From Chryseobacterium sp. MYb7 (GTDB lineage Bacteria; Bacteroidota; Bacteroidia; Flavobacteriales; Weeksellaceae), in NCBI RefSeq assembly GCF_002979455.1, contig NZ_PCOU01000005.1, positions 124,001 to 188,000 of the forward strand: 64,000 nt of DNA. The letters run 5' to 3'. Made by a program: the position numbers and the translations under genes. The notes beneath the pieces are model-generated. The model worked only from the letters and a program-made list of their open reading frames with translations, was not told the DNA's origin and did no database searches. Below are positions 25,102-34,416 of this stretch, one piece after another. Position 1 is the stretch's first letter; the number at the start of each line of letters is the position of its first letter.

Positions 25102-26817
25102 ATGAATACACTGGAAAAAGCGAAACTTTGGTTAAGTGATACCTTCGATAAAGAAACGAGAGATGCTGTACAAACATTGATCGACAGCAATTCCCCTGAT
25201 CTGGAAGATTCTTTCTACAGAGAACTGGAATTCGGTACAGGAGGTATGCGTGGGATAATGGGAGTAGGAACCAACCGCTTGAATAAATATACACTAGGAC
25301 AGGCTACTCAGGGATTGGCAAATTATATGCTGCAGCAGTTCAAAGGTGAAGAAATTAAAGTGGCTATTGCTTATGATGTTCGTCATAATTCCAAAGAATT
25401 TGGAAAGTTGGTAGCAGATGTTTTGACAGCAAACGGAATTAAAGTATTGCTTTTCAAAGATCACAGACCCACTCCGGAATTGTCTTTCACAGTTCGTGAT
25501 AAAAAATGTAATGGAGGAATTGTATTAACGGCTTCTCACAACCCGCCGGAATATAACGGTTATAAAGTTTACTGGAATGATGGAGCACAAATTGTTCCAC
25601 CTAATGATGAAGCAATTATCAATGAAGTATATTCTGTAAAATTCGAAGAAATTAAATTCAACGGAAATGATGATCTGATCGAATGGATCGGAGAGGAGCA
25701 GGATGATGTGTATATCGATGCCTGTATAGAAAACTCTACCTATCAGAATGTTGGAAAAGAAAATTTAAATATAGTTTTCACATCTATCCACGGAACAACG
25801 TATACCACAGTTCCTAAGGCTCTTGAAAAAGCAGGATTCAAAAAAGTAGATCTTGTAAGAGAACAGATGATCCCGAGCGGAAATTTCCCTACAGTAGATT
25901 CTCCAAACCCGGAAGAGCCTGCAGCATTGGAAATGGCAATGGATCTGGCAAGAATTACCAATGCAGATATCGTAATAGGAACAGACCCGGATGGAGACAG
26001 ATTAGGGATTGCAGTAAGAAACCTTGATGGTGAAATGCAATTATTAAACGGTAACCAAACCAATACAATTCTTACTTATTATATCCTGAATGAATGGAGA
26101 AAACAAGGGAAAATTACCGGGAAAGAGTTCATCGGTTCTACCATCGTAACTTCGGATATCTTCTTTGATATTGCACAGAAATTCGGGGTAGAATGTAAAG
26201 TAGGTCTTACCGGATTCAAATGGATCGGAAAAATGATCCGTGAAGCAGAAGGAACTCAAAAGTTTGTATGCGGTGGTGAAGAAAGTTTCGGATTCATGAC
26301 CGGAGATTTTGTACGCGACAAAGACTCTTGCGGAAGTATTCTTGTAGCTTGTGAAATTGCTGCCTGGTGCAAAGCCAACGGAAAAACAATGTACCAATAC
26401 ATGATTGAGATCTATGAAGATCTTGGAATGTATTACGAAGGATTAATCAATATTGTAAGAAAAGGAAAAGAAGGAGCTGAAGAAATTCAGAACATGATGA
26501 AAAACTTCCGTGAAAATCCACCAAAAGAATTGGCAGGTTCATTAGTGGAAGAAGTGAAAGACTTTAAAGAACAGACAAGCCTTACCATTTCTACGAACGA
26601 GAAAAAAGTAATGAATGAGATTCCGAAGTCAAACGTTTTGATCTATTACACACAGGATGGAACAAAAGTATGTGTAAGACCTTCAGGAACAGAGCCGAAA
26701 ATCAAGTTCTATGTTTCAGTAAAGGATTCCATTACTTCAGAAGCAGATTTCAGAGATAAATTAAAATCATTGGAAGCTAAAATCGGAGCCGTTAAAACAG
26801 ATTTAAAACTGGAATAA
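25102..26817 (+). CDS. Phosphoglucomutase/phosphomannomutase (alpha-D-phosphohexomutase)
   Basis: 571-residue alpha-D-phosphohexomutase interconverting hexose 1- and 6-phosphates. The four-domain pattern is complete: FGTGGMRGIMG near residue 46, the phosphoserine loop TASHNPP (about 143-149), the magnesium loop DPDGDRLG (about 295), the sugar-binding GGEESFG (about 393), and the phosphate-binding RPSGTEPK (about 534). The length fits the long PGM2-type branch. Whether glucose or mannose phosphate is preferred is not decidable. An exported protein gene follows after 17 bases. Confidence 0.93.
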   Translation: MNTLEKAKLWLSDTFDKETRDAVQTLIDSNSPDLEDSFYRELEFGTGGMRGIMGVGTNRLNKYTLGQATQGLANYMLQQFKGEEIKVAIAYDVRHNSKEFGKLVADVLTANGIKVLLFKDHRPTPELSFTVRDKKCNGGIVLTASHNPPEYNGYKVYWNDGAQIVPPNDEAIINEVYSVKFEEIKFNGNDDLIEWIGEEQDDVYIDACIENSTYQNVGKENLNIVFTSIHGTTYTTVPKALEKAGFKKVDLVREQMIPSGNFPTVDSPNPEEPAALEMAMDLARITNADIVIGTDPDGDRLGIAVRNLDGEMQLLNGNQTNTILTYYILNEWRKQGKITGKEFIGSTIVTSDIFFDIAQKFGVECKVGLTGFKWIGKMIREAEGTQKFVCGGEESFGFMTGDFVRDKDSCGSILVACEIAAWCKANGKTMYQYMIEIYEDLGMYYEGLINIVRKGKEGAEEIQNMMKNFRENPPKELAGSLVEEVKDFKEQTSLTISTNEKKVMNEIPKSNVLIYYTQDGTKVCVRPSGTEPKIKFYVSVKDSITSEADFRDKLKSLEAKIGAVKTDLKLE

Positions 26818-26834
26818 TACTCTGAAAATAGCAG

Positions 26835-27746
26835 ATGATTAAAAAAATAATAGCAGTTTGCCTATTGTCTGCAGCTGTAGTTTCCTGTAAAAAGGAAGCT
26901 GCAGTTTCAGATACAAAATCGGTAAACGATTCGGTTGTTACAACGGAGGTTAAAGAAGATCAGTACAAGCCGCTAGACACGGCTTGCTCATCCACCAACA
27001 AAACGGAGGATTATATTACTTCTCTTCAGTGGTATCGTACCAAAATCGAAAAAGAAATAGCTGGAAACAGTCCGGAACAGAATGACAAAGTATACGAAGA
27101 TTATTTAAAAATAAGAGGTAAGTATACAGAATGTCTGATGAACTTACACAGCAAGGTCTTGGATAAATATGTGAATTATTATAATTACGATAAGGATCAG
27201 TATAATCTTCCGGATAACGTTAAAAAAATAGCTTCAGAACTGAAGAAAGCAGGTCTTGAATTCAGAGAAGTAGGAGAAGGTATCACCGAAATATGGACCA
27301 TCCCGGGATATTATTCTACTATTTTTAAGAATAAAGTGACTCCGGATTATGAAGTCTACATTTCACAGACTGATAAAGAAAGTGAAACCAATTATGCCGC
27401 AGATGCGGGATTGATAATCAGTTGGGAACAACTGGGAGACAGACTGATGTTCTGGGAGAATTTTATGAATAAATATCCTAAAAGTAAGCTGATAAAAACT
27501 GTAAAACAAGACTATAACTACTACCTGTCCGATTATCTTCTGGGAATGGATAATACACCTACCTACGAAAGAGAACCAGACAAAGAAACCGGAAAACTAA
27601 ACGATGAAAACAGAGCGGAATTCAATAGGATCATTAAAAAATATCCGAATTCCAATACGGCAAAAAAGGCAAAGGAAATAATCACCCTTTTTGATGCACA
27701 AACACCCGTAGATCAGATAGATGAGAGAATCAATGGAGAACGATAA
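26835..27746 (+). CDS. Lipoprotein of unknown function
   Basis: 303-residue predicted lipoprotein; the signal ends SAAVVSC with C18 as the lipidated cysteine, followed by a short acidic/serine linker. The mature part is mostly helical, rich in Tyr, Lys and Asp, with two similar motifs ending NKYPKSKLIKTV and KKYPNSNTAKKAKEII, the pattern of TPR/YfiO-like helical pairs. I do not recognise a named family. It lies between the phosphohexomutase and the aminotransferase with short gaps on both sides, so all three may be one transcript. Confidence 0.65.
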   Translation: MIKKIIAVCLLSAAVVSCKKEAAVSDTKSVNDSVVTTEVKEDQYKPLDTACSSTNKTEDYITSLQWYRTKIEKEIAGNSPEQNDKVYEDYLKIRGKYTECLMNLHSKVLDKYVNYYNYDKDQYNLPDNVKKIASELKKAGLEFREVGEGITEIWTIPGYYSTIFKNKVTPDYEVYISQTDKESETNYAADAGLIISWEQLGDRLMFWENFMNKYPKSKLIKTVKQDYNYYLSDYLLGMDNTPTYEREPDKETGKLNDENRAEFNRIIKKYPNSNTAKKAKEIITLFDAQTPVDQIDERINGER

Positions 27747-27774
27747 TATTAGTAAATTTTAAATAAGAAAAAAA

Positions 27775-29028
27775 GTGAAAGTTTCAAAATTAGCAGCGAA
27801 CCTGATAGGTTCTGAAATTGTAAAAATTGGTAACGAAGTAAATGATCTAAAAGCAAAGGGAGCGGAAATTGCCAATCTTACTATTGGTGATCTGAATTCT
27901 AATATCTATCCTATCCCGGCATTGCTGAAGGAAGAGATTCAGAAAGCATATCAGAATAATCTGACGAACTATCCTCCTGCAAACGGACTTTTATCTTTAA
28001 GAAAAGAAGTTTCCAAAGACCTTAAAAAAAGATGGAACCTTGATTATTCTCCTGAAGATATCCTGATTACTGCAGGGTCAAGACCTTTGATCTATGCCGT
28101 ATACAAAACCATCGTAGATGAAGGTGATAAAGTAGTATATCCTACACCATCATGGAATAATAACCATTACGCTTACCTTACTTCAGCCAACGCTGTAGAA
28201 GTAAAAACAAAACCTGAAACCAACTTCCTTCCAACTGCAGATGATTTAAGACCTCATTTGGATGGAGCCGTATTATTGGCGCTGTGCTCACCATTGAACC
28301 CTACAGGAACCATGTTTACAAAAGATCAGCTTTCAGAGATCTGTGAACTGGTGATTGCTGAAAACAAAAAAAGAGGAGCAGACGAAAAACCGTTATACTT
28401 AATGTATGACCAAATCTATTCTTGTCTTACTTTCGGTGCTGAGCACGTAGATCCGGTTTCTCTTTTCCCTGAAATGAAAAACTATACGATCTACATCGAC
28501 GGTATTTCAAAATGCCTTGCAGCAACAGGAGTACGCGTTGGATGGGGATTCGGGCCTGCTCATATTCTTGATAAAATGAAAGCGCTTCTTACCCACGTTG
28601 GAGCATGGGCACCAAAACCGGAGCAGGAAGCAACTGCTAAATTCTATGAAAATCCAGAGAATGTAAATACTTTCGTTAACGATTTTAAAGCTAAACTTGA
28701 AGAAAGTCTAAAAGTTCTTCACGGTGGAATTCAGGATTTAAAAGGAAAAGGACTGGCTGTAGACAGTATTGAACCAATGGGAGCTCTTTACCTTACCATT
28801 AAATTGAACTATATCGGAAAAACAAAACCAGACGGAGCTGTCATTGAAAACTCCTCAGATCTTGTATTCTATTTAATTAATGATGCAGGAGTAGCTTTAG
28901 TACCATTCTCAGCTTTCGGAGAAGAAAAATCAGAACCTTGGTTCCGTGCTTCTGTAGGAGGATTGGCTGTAGATGAGATCAAAGTAATGCTTCCAAAACT
29001 GGAAAGCGCTTTGAACAAATTAAAGTAA
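27775..29028 (+). CDS. PLP-dependent class I/II aminotransferase
   Basis: 417-residue fold-type I aminotransferase of the AspC/tyrosine-phenylalanine group. Visible hallmarks are ITAGSRPLIYAVYKTI, CSPLNPTGTMF (substrate and PLP contacts), LMYDQIYSCLTF with the PLP-binding aspartate and tyrosine, the Schiff-base lysine in DGISKCLAATGVRVGWG, and a C-terminal arginine in WFRASVGG for the substrate carboxylate. The start is GTG; no ATG is available nearby. Substrate preference (aspartate, aromatic or other) is not determined by sequence. Confidence 0.9.
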   Translation: MKVSKLAANLIGSEIVKIGNEVNDLKAKGAEIANLTIGDLNSNIYPIPALLKEEIQKAYQNNLTNYPPANGLLSLRKEVSKDLKKRWNLDYSPEDILITAGSRPLIYAVYKTIVDEGDKVVYPTPSWNNNHYAYLTSANAVEVKTKPETNFLPTADDLRPHLDGAVLLALCSPLNPTGTMFTKDQLSEICELVIAENKKRGADEKPLYLMYDQIYSCLTFGAEHVDPVSLFPEMKNYTIYIDGISKCLAATGVRVGWGFGPAHILDKMKALLTHVGAWAPKPEQEATAKFYENPENVNTFVNDFKAKLEESLKVLHGGIQDLKGKGLAVDSIEPMGALYLTIKLNYIGKTKPDGAVIENSSDLVFYLINDAGVALVPFSAFGEEKSEPWFRASVGGLAVDEIKVMLPKLESALNKLK

Positions 29029-29046
29029 TTTTCTAGTAAAATATAA

Positions 29047-29125
29047 ACTTCGGCTCTGCCCAGCGTGACACTGTTTGATCTCGAAAAGAGTATGAATCAG
29101 TGTCATGCTGAGCGGAGCCGAAGCG
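29047..29125. repeat. Dispersed repeat C, inverted pair
   Basis: Two 26-base arms, CTTCGGCTCTGCCCAGCGTG... at 29048 and its near complement ending AGCCGAAG at about 29123, match at 23 of 26 positions around a loop of about 24 bases. Related arms (GCTTCGACAGGCTCAGCATG) occur at 53393-53635. Confidence 0.85.
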
Positions 29126-29200
29126 TTTTGATCAAATATTTAAACTGAATTTACGTTTGTTTATAAAAAATTAAATAAATATTAAAAATTAAATAATTTC

Positions 29201-29232
29201 TTTGTACTAAGCTCAACTAGGAATTATCTTTG
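29201..29232 (+). promoter_or_regulatory. Promoter of the PAP2 gene
   Basis: TTTG at 29201-29204, a 20-base spacer and TATCTTTG at 29225-29232: a textbook Bacteroidota promoter. It overlaps the in-frame TTG at 29230 and so supports ATG 29278 as the start. Confidence 0.75.
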
Positions 29233-29277
29233 GGGCTTTTACACACACTTAAATATAATAAAGTCGAAAATTACACG

Positions 29278-30264
29278 ATGAAAAAACTGAGATTTCTACT
29301 CTTACCAGTTTCAATACTGGTATGCTCACAAGAGATTGATACGCTGCAAGTAAAAGAACTTCCAAAGGACCTCGAGTCTCCAAAAGTACAAACCTACACC
29401 TTAAAAGACGGATCTGTCAGAACGTACCCAAAACCTAAATTATTAGATTTTGTAACCAAACTACCCAGAAACTTTATCAACACCAATAAAGATTTTGTAG
29501 CCCAGGATCATGCTTATTATCTGGGAGGAGCGGTTGCAGCCACGTTGATTCTTTTACCAGTTGATCAGAAACTGATTGACAATTCCAGAGAGCTGGGAGA
29601 AAGATGGGGAATGGACAAAGATAATAACTACACCAAAGTTGGAGGTGTATTTAAAATCCCAAAAGACATCGGATCTGCGTTGTACCTGGTAGGAAACGGT
29701 TCTACATTAGTATTGTTAGGAATTGGTTTTGGAACCTATGGTTTGATTAAAAATGATTACAGAGCACAAGCCACAGCCAGTGGTTTGATGGAAAGTTTAA
29801 TTCTTTCGGGAGTTTTTACCCAGACTATTAAAAGAATTACCGGAAGAGAAAGCCCTTTTATTGCAGAGATAAATGGTAATAAAGGAGGTGCATGGAACCC
29901 TTTCCCAAGTTTCTCAGCATTTGGAAAGAATACCTCGAATTATGATGCGATGCCATCAGGACACCTAACCACCTTTATGGCTGGTATTACTGTGATTGCA
30001 GACAATTATCCTGATGCAAAATGGATTAAACCGGTAGGATATACCTTAGCCGGCGCACTTTGTTTTCAGATGATGCAGAGTAAAGTTCACTGGGCTTCAG
30101 ATTACCCTTTAGCTCTATTAATGGGATATTTCATTGGAAAAACAATCTCAAAAAGCAGATATACTTCTTCAGAAGGAACTATAGGAAAGACAAAATATAA
30201 TCTCAACTTTGTAGCATCCCGCCAATGGGAATACAATATGGTAGGAGTAAAACTTTCTTTTTAA
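29278..30264 (+). CDS. PAP2-superfamily membrane phosphatase
   Basis: 328-residue phosphatase of the PAP2 superfamily with an N-terminal signal and about five hydrophobic segments. The three PAP2 motifs are present: KRITGRESPF (motif 1, K-x6-RP-like), MPSGHLTT (motif 2, with the catalytic histidine), and SKVHWASDYPLALL (motif 3, H-x3-D). Such enzymes dephosphorylate lipid phosphates, including undecaprenyl pyrophosphate and lipid A. The C-terminus is a beta strand ending in Phe, as in exported proteins. The chosen start lies 46 bases after the promoter; the longer open frame begins inside the -7 box. Confidence 0.85.
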   Translation: MKKLRFLLLPVSILVCSQEIDTLQVKELPKDLESPKVQTYTLKDGSVRTYPKPKLLDFVTKLPRNFINTNKDFVAQDHAYYLGGAVAATLILLPVDQKLIDNSRELGERWGMDKDNNYTKVGGVFKIPKDIGSALYLVGNGSTLVLLGIGFGTYGLIKNDYRAQATASGLMESLILSGVFTQTIKRITGRESPFIAEINGNKGGAWNPFPSFSAFGKNTSNYDAMPSGHLTTFMAGITVIADNYPDAKWIKPVGYTLAGALCFQMMQSKVHWASDYPLALLMGYFIGKTISKSRYTSSEGTIGKTKYNLNFVASRQWEYNMVGVKLSF

Positions 30265-30309
30265 ACTGCTGAAATCTCTGTTTTGTAGAGTAAATAAGAT
30301 ACTTTTCAC

Positions 30310-30317
30310 TACATTTG
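30310..30317 (+). promoter_or_regulatory. Possible -7 box upstream of kdsB
   Basis: TACATTTG, with TTTTG at 30281-30285 upstream (24-base spacing, longer than usual). It would give an 80-base leader that includes a 24-codon open stretch without a start codon. Confidence 0.4.
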
Positions 30318-30404
30318 ATCTCAGGATAAAAGGATTATTCAGGCTTTTGTAAAGGCCGGAATAAAACCTGCTGATTTTAAAAGAATTACTTAATATCGTA
30401 TTGA

Positions 30405-31127
30405 ATGAAAATAATCGCTGTCATCCCTGCCCGTTACGAAGCAAGCCGTTTTCCGGGGAAATTAATGCAGATTTTAGGAGAAAAAACCGTGATCACTACA
30501 ACCTATCAGAATGTAGTGGAAACCGGACTGTTTGATGAAGTATTTGTCGCCACAGACTCCGAAATTATTCTTGATGAAATCATAAAAAACGGTGGGAAAG
30601 CCGTAATGACAGGACAGCACGAAACAGGAAGCGACCGTATTGCTGAAGCTGTACAGAATATAGACTGTGATATTGTAATTAATGTTCAGGGAGACGAACC
30701 TTTCCTGAAGCTGGAACCTTTACGCCAGCTGATCGAAGTTTTTAAGCATGATGACCAGCAGGAAATCTCTTTAGCTTCTTTAAAAATTCAACTGCACGAA
30801 AAAGAAGAGATTGAAAACCCGAATAACGTAAAAGTGATTACTGATAATAATGGTTTTGCTTTGTATTTTAGCCGTTCCGTAATTCCTTTTCACAGAGAAG
30901 TTTCCTATGATGTAAGTTATTTTAAACATATTGGAGTATATGCTTTCAGAAAAGAAGCCTTGCTGCAGTTTTCAAAACTGGTGATGAAACCATTGGAAAT
31001 ATCTGAAAAGATTGAATGTATTCGCTATCTTGAATACGGAATGAAAATCAAAATGATAGAAACCAATTTCGTTGGAGTAGGTATTGATACACCGGAAGAT
31101 CTGGAAAAAGCCCGAAAGTTAATTTAA
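30405..31127 (+). CDS. kdsB: CMP-Kdo synthetase (KdsB)
   Basis: 240-residue 3-deoxy-manno-octulosonate cytidylyltransferase, which activates Kdo with CTP for lipopolysaccharide inner core synthesis. The N-terminal [18 protein letters not shown] is the nucleotide-binding signature; [14 protein letters not shown] and [10 protein letters not shown] give the CTP and metal sites, and [15 protein letters not shown] is typical near the C-terminus. kdsA, an earlier step, lies about 23 kb away in the same window. It is a single gene between the PAP2 gene and an exported protein. Confidence 0.96.
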   Translation: MKIIAVIPARYEASRFPGKLMQILGEKTVITTTYQNVVETGLFDEVFVATDSEIILDEIIKNGGKAVMTGQHETGSDRIAEAVQNIDCDIVINVQGDEPFLKLEPLRQLIEVFKHDDQQEISLASLKIQLHEKEEIENPNNVKVITDNNGFALYFSRSVIPFHREVSYDVSYFKHIGVYAFRKEALLQFSKLVMKPLEISEKIECIRYLEYGMKIKMIETNFVGVGIDTPEDLEKARKLI

Positions 31128-31184
31128 AATTGTAGAAAGAAGTACAGTAAATTTGCCAATCGGCCTTTTTGCTTTCTTCGTGTT

Positions 31185-31216
31185 TTTGCAACTTTACATA
31201 AATCCCCCTATATTTG
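31185..31216 (+). promoter_or_regulatory. Promoter of the exported protein/GPx unit
   Basis: TTTG at 31185-31188, 20-base spacer, TATATTTG at 31209-31216; the ATG follows at 31235. Confidence 0.72.
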
Positions 31217-31234
31217 AATTTATAAATAAAATTA

Positions 31235-31897
31235 ATGAAGAAGTTACTATTCGTATTTGGACTGATATTTTCGCATGTAATATTTGGACAGACCGCAAAG
31301 GAAATTATTGACAAAAACATTGAATTATCCGGAGGGTTAACCAATTGGAAATTGCTGAACTCGGTATTGCTTCAGGGAAAAGTAGTATTGGGAATCAAAG
31401 ATGAATATCCGATAAGAATTTTTCAGCAACGTCCGAATCTTACTAAAACATTGATTACTACCGGAGGAAAAGAAACCGCGATTGAAGGTTTTGACGGTTC
31501 CAAAGGTTATGCAATGAATTATGCTGCGAACAAGCTTCAGGAATATCCTGAATATGTGCCGGAAAATTTTGATAATGACTTCATTGATTGGGAAAATAAA
31601 GGGTTTGATGCCAAATACCTTGGAAAAGAAAAAATAGGTGAGATCTACTGTCATAAAGTGGAACTTACGAAGAACGTTAATAAGAATATGTATTATTTTG
31701 ATACAAAAACTTATATGCTGATAAAAGAAGTGAAAAAAGATGAAACGCTTGTCTATTCTGATTTTAAAAAAGTAGGAAACCTTACAATGCCTTTCAGAAT
31801 AGAATCTTCCAGTACTAAAAAAGACGGAGATTACGTGATGTTATTAAACAAAATAGATATCAATAAAGTATTTCCGGCTAATATTTTCAAGTTTTAA
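31235..31897 (+). CDS. Exported protein, LolA/outer-membrane lipoprotein-sorting-like
   Basis: 220-residue protein with a signal peptide ending at IFG-QT. The mature part begins AKEIIDKNIELSGGLTNW, a helix typical of exported proteins with a LolA-like half-barrel (KEIIDKYIEATGG-type starts), and continues with regular antiparallel strands such as YCHKVELTKNVNKNMYYFDTKTYMLIKE. The fold assignment is by pattern and is tentative; biochemical role unknown. It shares a promoter with the glutathione peroxidase gene 34 bases downstream. Confidence 0.6.
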   Translation: MKKLLFVFGLIFSHVIFGQTAKEIIDKNIELSGGLTNWKLLNSVLLQGKVVLGIKDEYPIRIFQQRPNLTKTLITTGGKETAIEGFDGSKGYAMNYAANKLQEYPEYVPENFDNDFIDWENKGFDAKYLGKEKIGEIYCHKVELTKNVNKNMYYFDTKTYMLIKEVKKDETLVYSDFKKVGNLTMPFRIESSSTKKDGDYVMLLNKIDINKVFPANIFKF

Positions 31898-31931
31898 TTC
31901 AATTGCAGTTCGCTGTATAAACTGATAAAAA

Positions 31932-32507
31932 ATGAAAAAGATTTTTTTAATGCTGCTTTCCTTCGTCGCATGCCTGCAAAGCTGCTTCAACCAAAAAAGT
32001 GAAATTTCAAAAGCTAAAACCAACGAACTTATGGGAAAAACAATATATGACTTCAAAGTAGAAAGTCTTGACGGAAAAGAAATCAATTTTGCAGATTTCA
32101 AAGGGAAAAAAATCCTGATCGTCAATACTGCTTCAGAATGTGGATTTACCCCTCAGTATGCAGATCTTGAGAAGGTATATGAGCAATACAAAGATAAATT
32201 GGTAGTTATAGGTTTCCCTGCTAATAATTTCGGAGGCCAGGAACCTGGAACCAATACTGAAATTGGAGCTTTCTGCCAGAAAAACTATGGGGTAACATTC
32301 CCAATGGCTGCTAAAGTTTCTGTGAAAGGTGATGATACCGCACCTATCTTTAAATTTTTAACAGAGAAAGAATTAAACGGAGTAAAAAATACAAGTATCC
32401 TTTGGAACTTCACCAAATTCCTGGTAGATGAAAACGGAAAACTGATAGACACTTTTGTAAGTACTACTAATCCTAACGGTGAGGTGATTACAAAGTATCT
32501 GAAATAA
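31932..32507 (+). CDS. Glutathione peroxidase-like thiol peroxidase, lipid-anchored
   Basis: 191-residue GPx-family enzyme reducing peroxides, in bacteria usually with thioredoxin. The peroxidatic cysteine is C70 in NTASECGFTPQY; FPANNFGGQEPG (about 96-106) and WNFTKFLVDENG complete the family tetrad (Gln, Trp, Asn), and C115 is a candidate resolving cysteine. The N-terminus MKKIFLMLLSFVACLQSC resembles a lipoprotein signal with C18 lipidated, so the enzyme is probably periplasmic, unlike most bacterial GPx. A hairpin terminator follows. Confidence 0.9.
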   Translation: MKKIFLMLLSFVACLQSCFNQKSEISKAKTNELMGKTIYDFKVESLDGKEINFADFKGKKILIVNTASECGFTPQYADLEKVYEQYKDKLVVIGFPANNFGGQEPGTNTEIGAFCQKNYGVTFPMAAKVSVKGDDTAPIFKFLTEKELNGVKNTSILWNFTKFLVDENGKLIDTFVSTTNPNGEVITKYLK

Positions 32508-32528
32508 AGATAAAAAACTATATTTTTA

Positions 32529-32559
32529 CAAGTGGGTGTTTACATCCACTTTTTTTATT
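32529..32559 (+). terminator. Intrinsic terminator after the GPx gene
   Basis: AAGTGGGTG pairs with CATCCACTT (one G-U pair) around a 4-base loop and is followed by seven T. Confidence 0.82.
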
Positions 32560-32582
32560 TTTAAACCTAGTAAATGCTTCTT

Positions 32583-33098
32583 ATGAAAAAAATAATTTTT
32601 ACTCTTTGTGTCCTGGCTTCTTTTATGTTAGGGTTTGCTTTTAAGGCTGTTACGGAAAACAAATCTGATGATACGAAAAGAGTAACCGGTATTGGCGGAA
32701 TCTTTTTTAAGTGCAAAGATCCTAAGAAAATGAGAGAATGGTATGAAAGCCATCTTGGTCTCAATACCAATGAATACGGAGCCGTATTTGAGTGGTTTCA
32801 AGGTGCGGATAACTCTAAAAAAGGATTCAGCCAATGGAGCCCATTCAGTGAAAAGACAAAGTATTTTCAACCTTCTGAGAAAGATTTCATGATCAATTAT
32901 CGTGTAGAAAACCTTGAAAAGCTGGTTGAACAGTTAAAAAAAGAAAACGTACCAGTTGTTGATAAGATTGAGACGTATGAATATGGGAAATTTGTCCATA
33001 TCATGGATATCGAAGGCAATAAAATAGAACTTTGGGAGCCTAATGATGTTGAATACGAAAAATTAGGACAGAAAATGAACAGCAAAACCACAAAATAG
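32583..33098 (+). CDS. VOC/glyoxalase-like protein with N-terminal membrane segment
   Basis: 171-residue protein. An N-terminal hydrophobic segment (about 2-20) acts as a signal or anchor, unusual for this family. It is followed by one VOC domain: GIGGIFFKCKDPKKMREWYESHLGL is the typical first module (beta strand, helix), and FVHIMDIEGNKIELWEPND the last strand with the family D-x-x-G-N-x-x-E-L pattern including the metal-ligand glutamate. The substrate is unknown. The ATG at 32583 is preferred over one three codons upstream because it gives the usual MKK signal start. Confidence 0.75.
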   Translation: MKKIIFTLCVLASFMLGFAFKAVTENKSDDTKRVTGIGGIFFKCKDPKKMREWYESHLGLNTNEYGAVFEWFQGADNSKKGFSQWSPFSEKTKYFQPSEKDFMINYRVENLEKLVEQLKKENVPVVDKIETYEYGKFVHIMDIEGNKIELWEPNDVEYEKLGQKMNSKTTK

Positions 33099-33204
33099 GT
33101 AATAGATGATAGGTAGCAGGGATTAGGTTTTATGAAAATTACTAAGAAGGTTCTCATTTTTAACACGAACCCCATTAACTCGCATCCCAAACCCCACATT
33201 CCAA

Positions 33205-33861
33205 TCATTCATTACTCTTCTCGGCAAAACAAAAGATATTTCCAAGCTTTATACTGGAGTAGCCATTACTTTTTATTTTCGAAGAATTGATCATTGCCTT
33301 TGCCAGAATATCGGTTGGCAGGGGCTTTTGACTTTCCAGTAATCCCAATTTATTGGCAAATTTGATAATCCGGCTGCCTAAAACTTCTCCGGTTCTTTCA
33401 GAATCTTTTCGCTCAAGCATTCCCGGTTTGAAAATAGTGATCTTATTGAAATGGAGCTGTTTTACAGCGTCTTCAAGTTCTCCTTTCATTTTAGAATAGA
33501 AAATTTTAGACTGTGGATTCGCGCCATAAGCTGAAACCAGAATATAATCTTCCACCTCATTCTCTCTAGCTGCTTTCGCAAATTCATATTGATAATCAAA
33601 GTCTACTTTCTTTTGGGCTTCCTTGCTTCCGGCGTCCTTTAAAGTAGTTCCCAGACACGAAAATGCAACATCTCCTTTCACCATTTCTTTCCATTCTTCA
33701 GGTTTTTCAAAATTCACAACATGAACTCTAAGTTTATCATTCTGAATATCAACAGGTTTTCTGACAAAAATATCCACTTTATCAAACTCTTTGTCATTCA
33801 ATAACTGATTGACCAGATCCTTTCCTGTGGCACCTGTAGCGCCTATTACCAGAGCTTTCAT
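33205..33861 (-). CDS. NAD(P)-binding atypical SDR, HTATIP2-like
   Basis: 218-residue Rossmann-fold protein. ALVIGATGATGKDLV (3-17) is the dinucleotide-binding glycine motif of atypical short-chain dehydrogenases; FSCLGTT follows at the expected position, then VSAYGANPQSKIFYSKMKGELE, in which the Y-x-x-x-K spacing (YSKMK) matches the SDR catalytic pair. It resembles the HTATIP2/oxidoreductase group. Substrate unknown. It is an isolated minus-strand gene in a plus-strand region. Confidence 0.8.
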   Translation of the reverse strand: MKALVIGATGATGKDLVNQLLNDKEFDKVDIFVRKPVDIQNDKLRVHVVNFEKPEEWKEMVKGDVAFSCLGTTLKDAGSKEAQKKVDFDYQYEFAKAARENEVEDYILVSAYGANPQSKIFYSKMKGELEDAVKQLHFNKITIFKPGMLERKDSERTGEVLGSRIIKFANKLGLLESQKPLPTDILAKAMINSSKIKSNGYSSIKLGNIFCFAEKSNE

Positions 33862-33979
33862 AATAATTGTGATTTTGCGGGATTATTTCTTTCTTAAATT
33901 TACTAAATTTGAATCAAAGATTAAAGAATTATATCATTTAATCATTACTAATTACTGATCACACATTATTAATAACTGC

Positions 33980-34333
33980 ATGGATGCCAACGAGATTTTA
34001 GACTATTGTCTTGCCAAAAAAGGGGTTACGGAAAGCTTTCCGTTTGATAACGAAACACTTGTAATGAAAGTAGATACCAAAATGTTTTTACTGATGGGGC
34101 TTGAAAGACAGCCATTAGCAATCAATGTAAAAACAGATCCGGAGTGGAGTGCAGAGCTTCGTGAGCAATATCCTCAGATCACAGGCGCTTATCATATGAA
34201 CAAGACCCATTGGAATTCTGTATTGCTGGAAGGATTGAAAAGAGATTTGATTCTTAAGCTTATTGATCAGTCGTATGATCTGGTTTTTAAATCTCTGACA
34301 AAGAAAGCTCAGCATGAAGTAAATTCTTTATAA
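33980..34333 (+). CDS. MmcQ/YjbR family DNA-binding-like protein
   Basis: 117-residue protein of the MmcQ/YjbR family, a small cytosolic alpha/beta fold (CyaY-like). Diagnostic features are CLAKKGVTESFPFDNETLVMKV near the start, ALNVKTDP-like AINVKTDPEW in the middle, and GAYHMNKTHWNSV. DNA binding has been suggested from structure, but the role is unknown. It is a single gene, starting about 120 bases from the divergent SDR gene. Confidence 0.85.
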   Translation: MDANEILDYCLAKKGVTESFPFDNETLVMKVDTKMFLLMGLERQPLAINVKTDPEWSAELREQYPQITGAYHMNKTHWNSVLLEGLKRDLILKLIDQSYDLVFKSLTKKAQHEVNSL

Positions 34334-34416
34334 AAGTATAAGAAAAGATTGAGGTACGAAATTTGTTATCTATTATCGGTGAAATATAGATTTAACGTTA
34401 ATAAAATAAAGAACAA

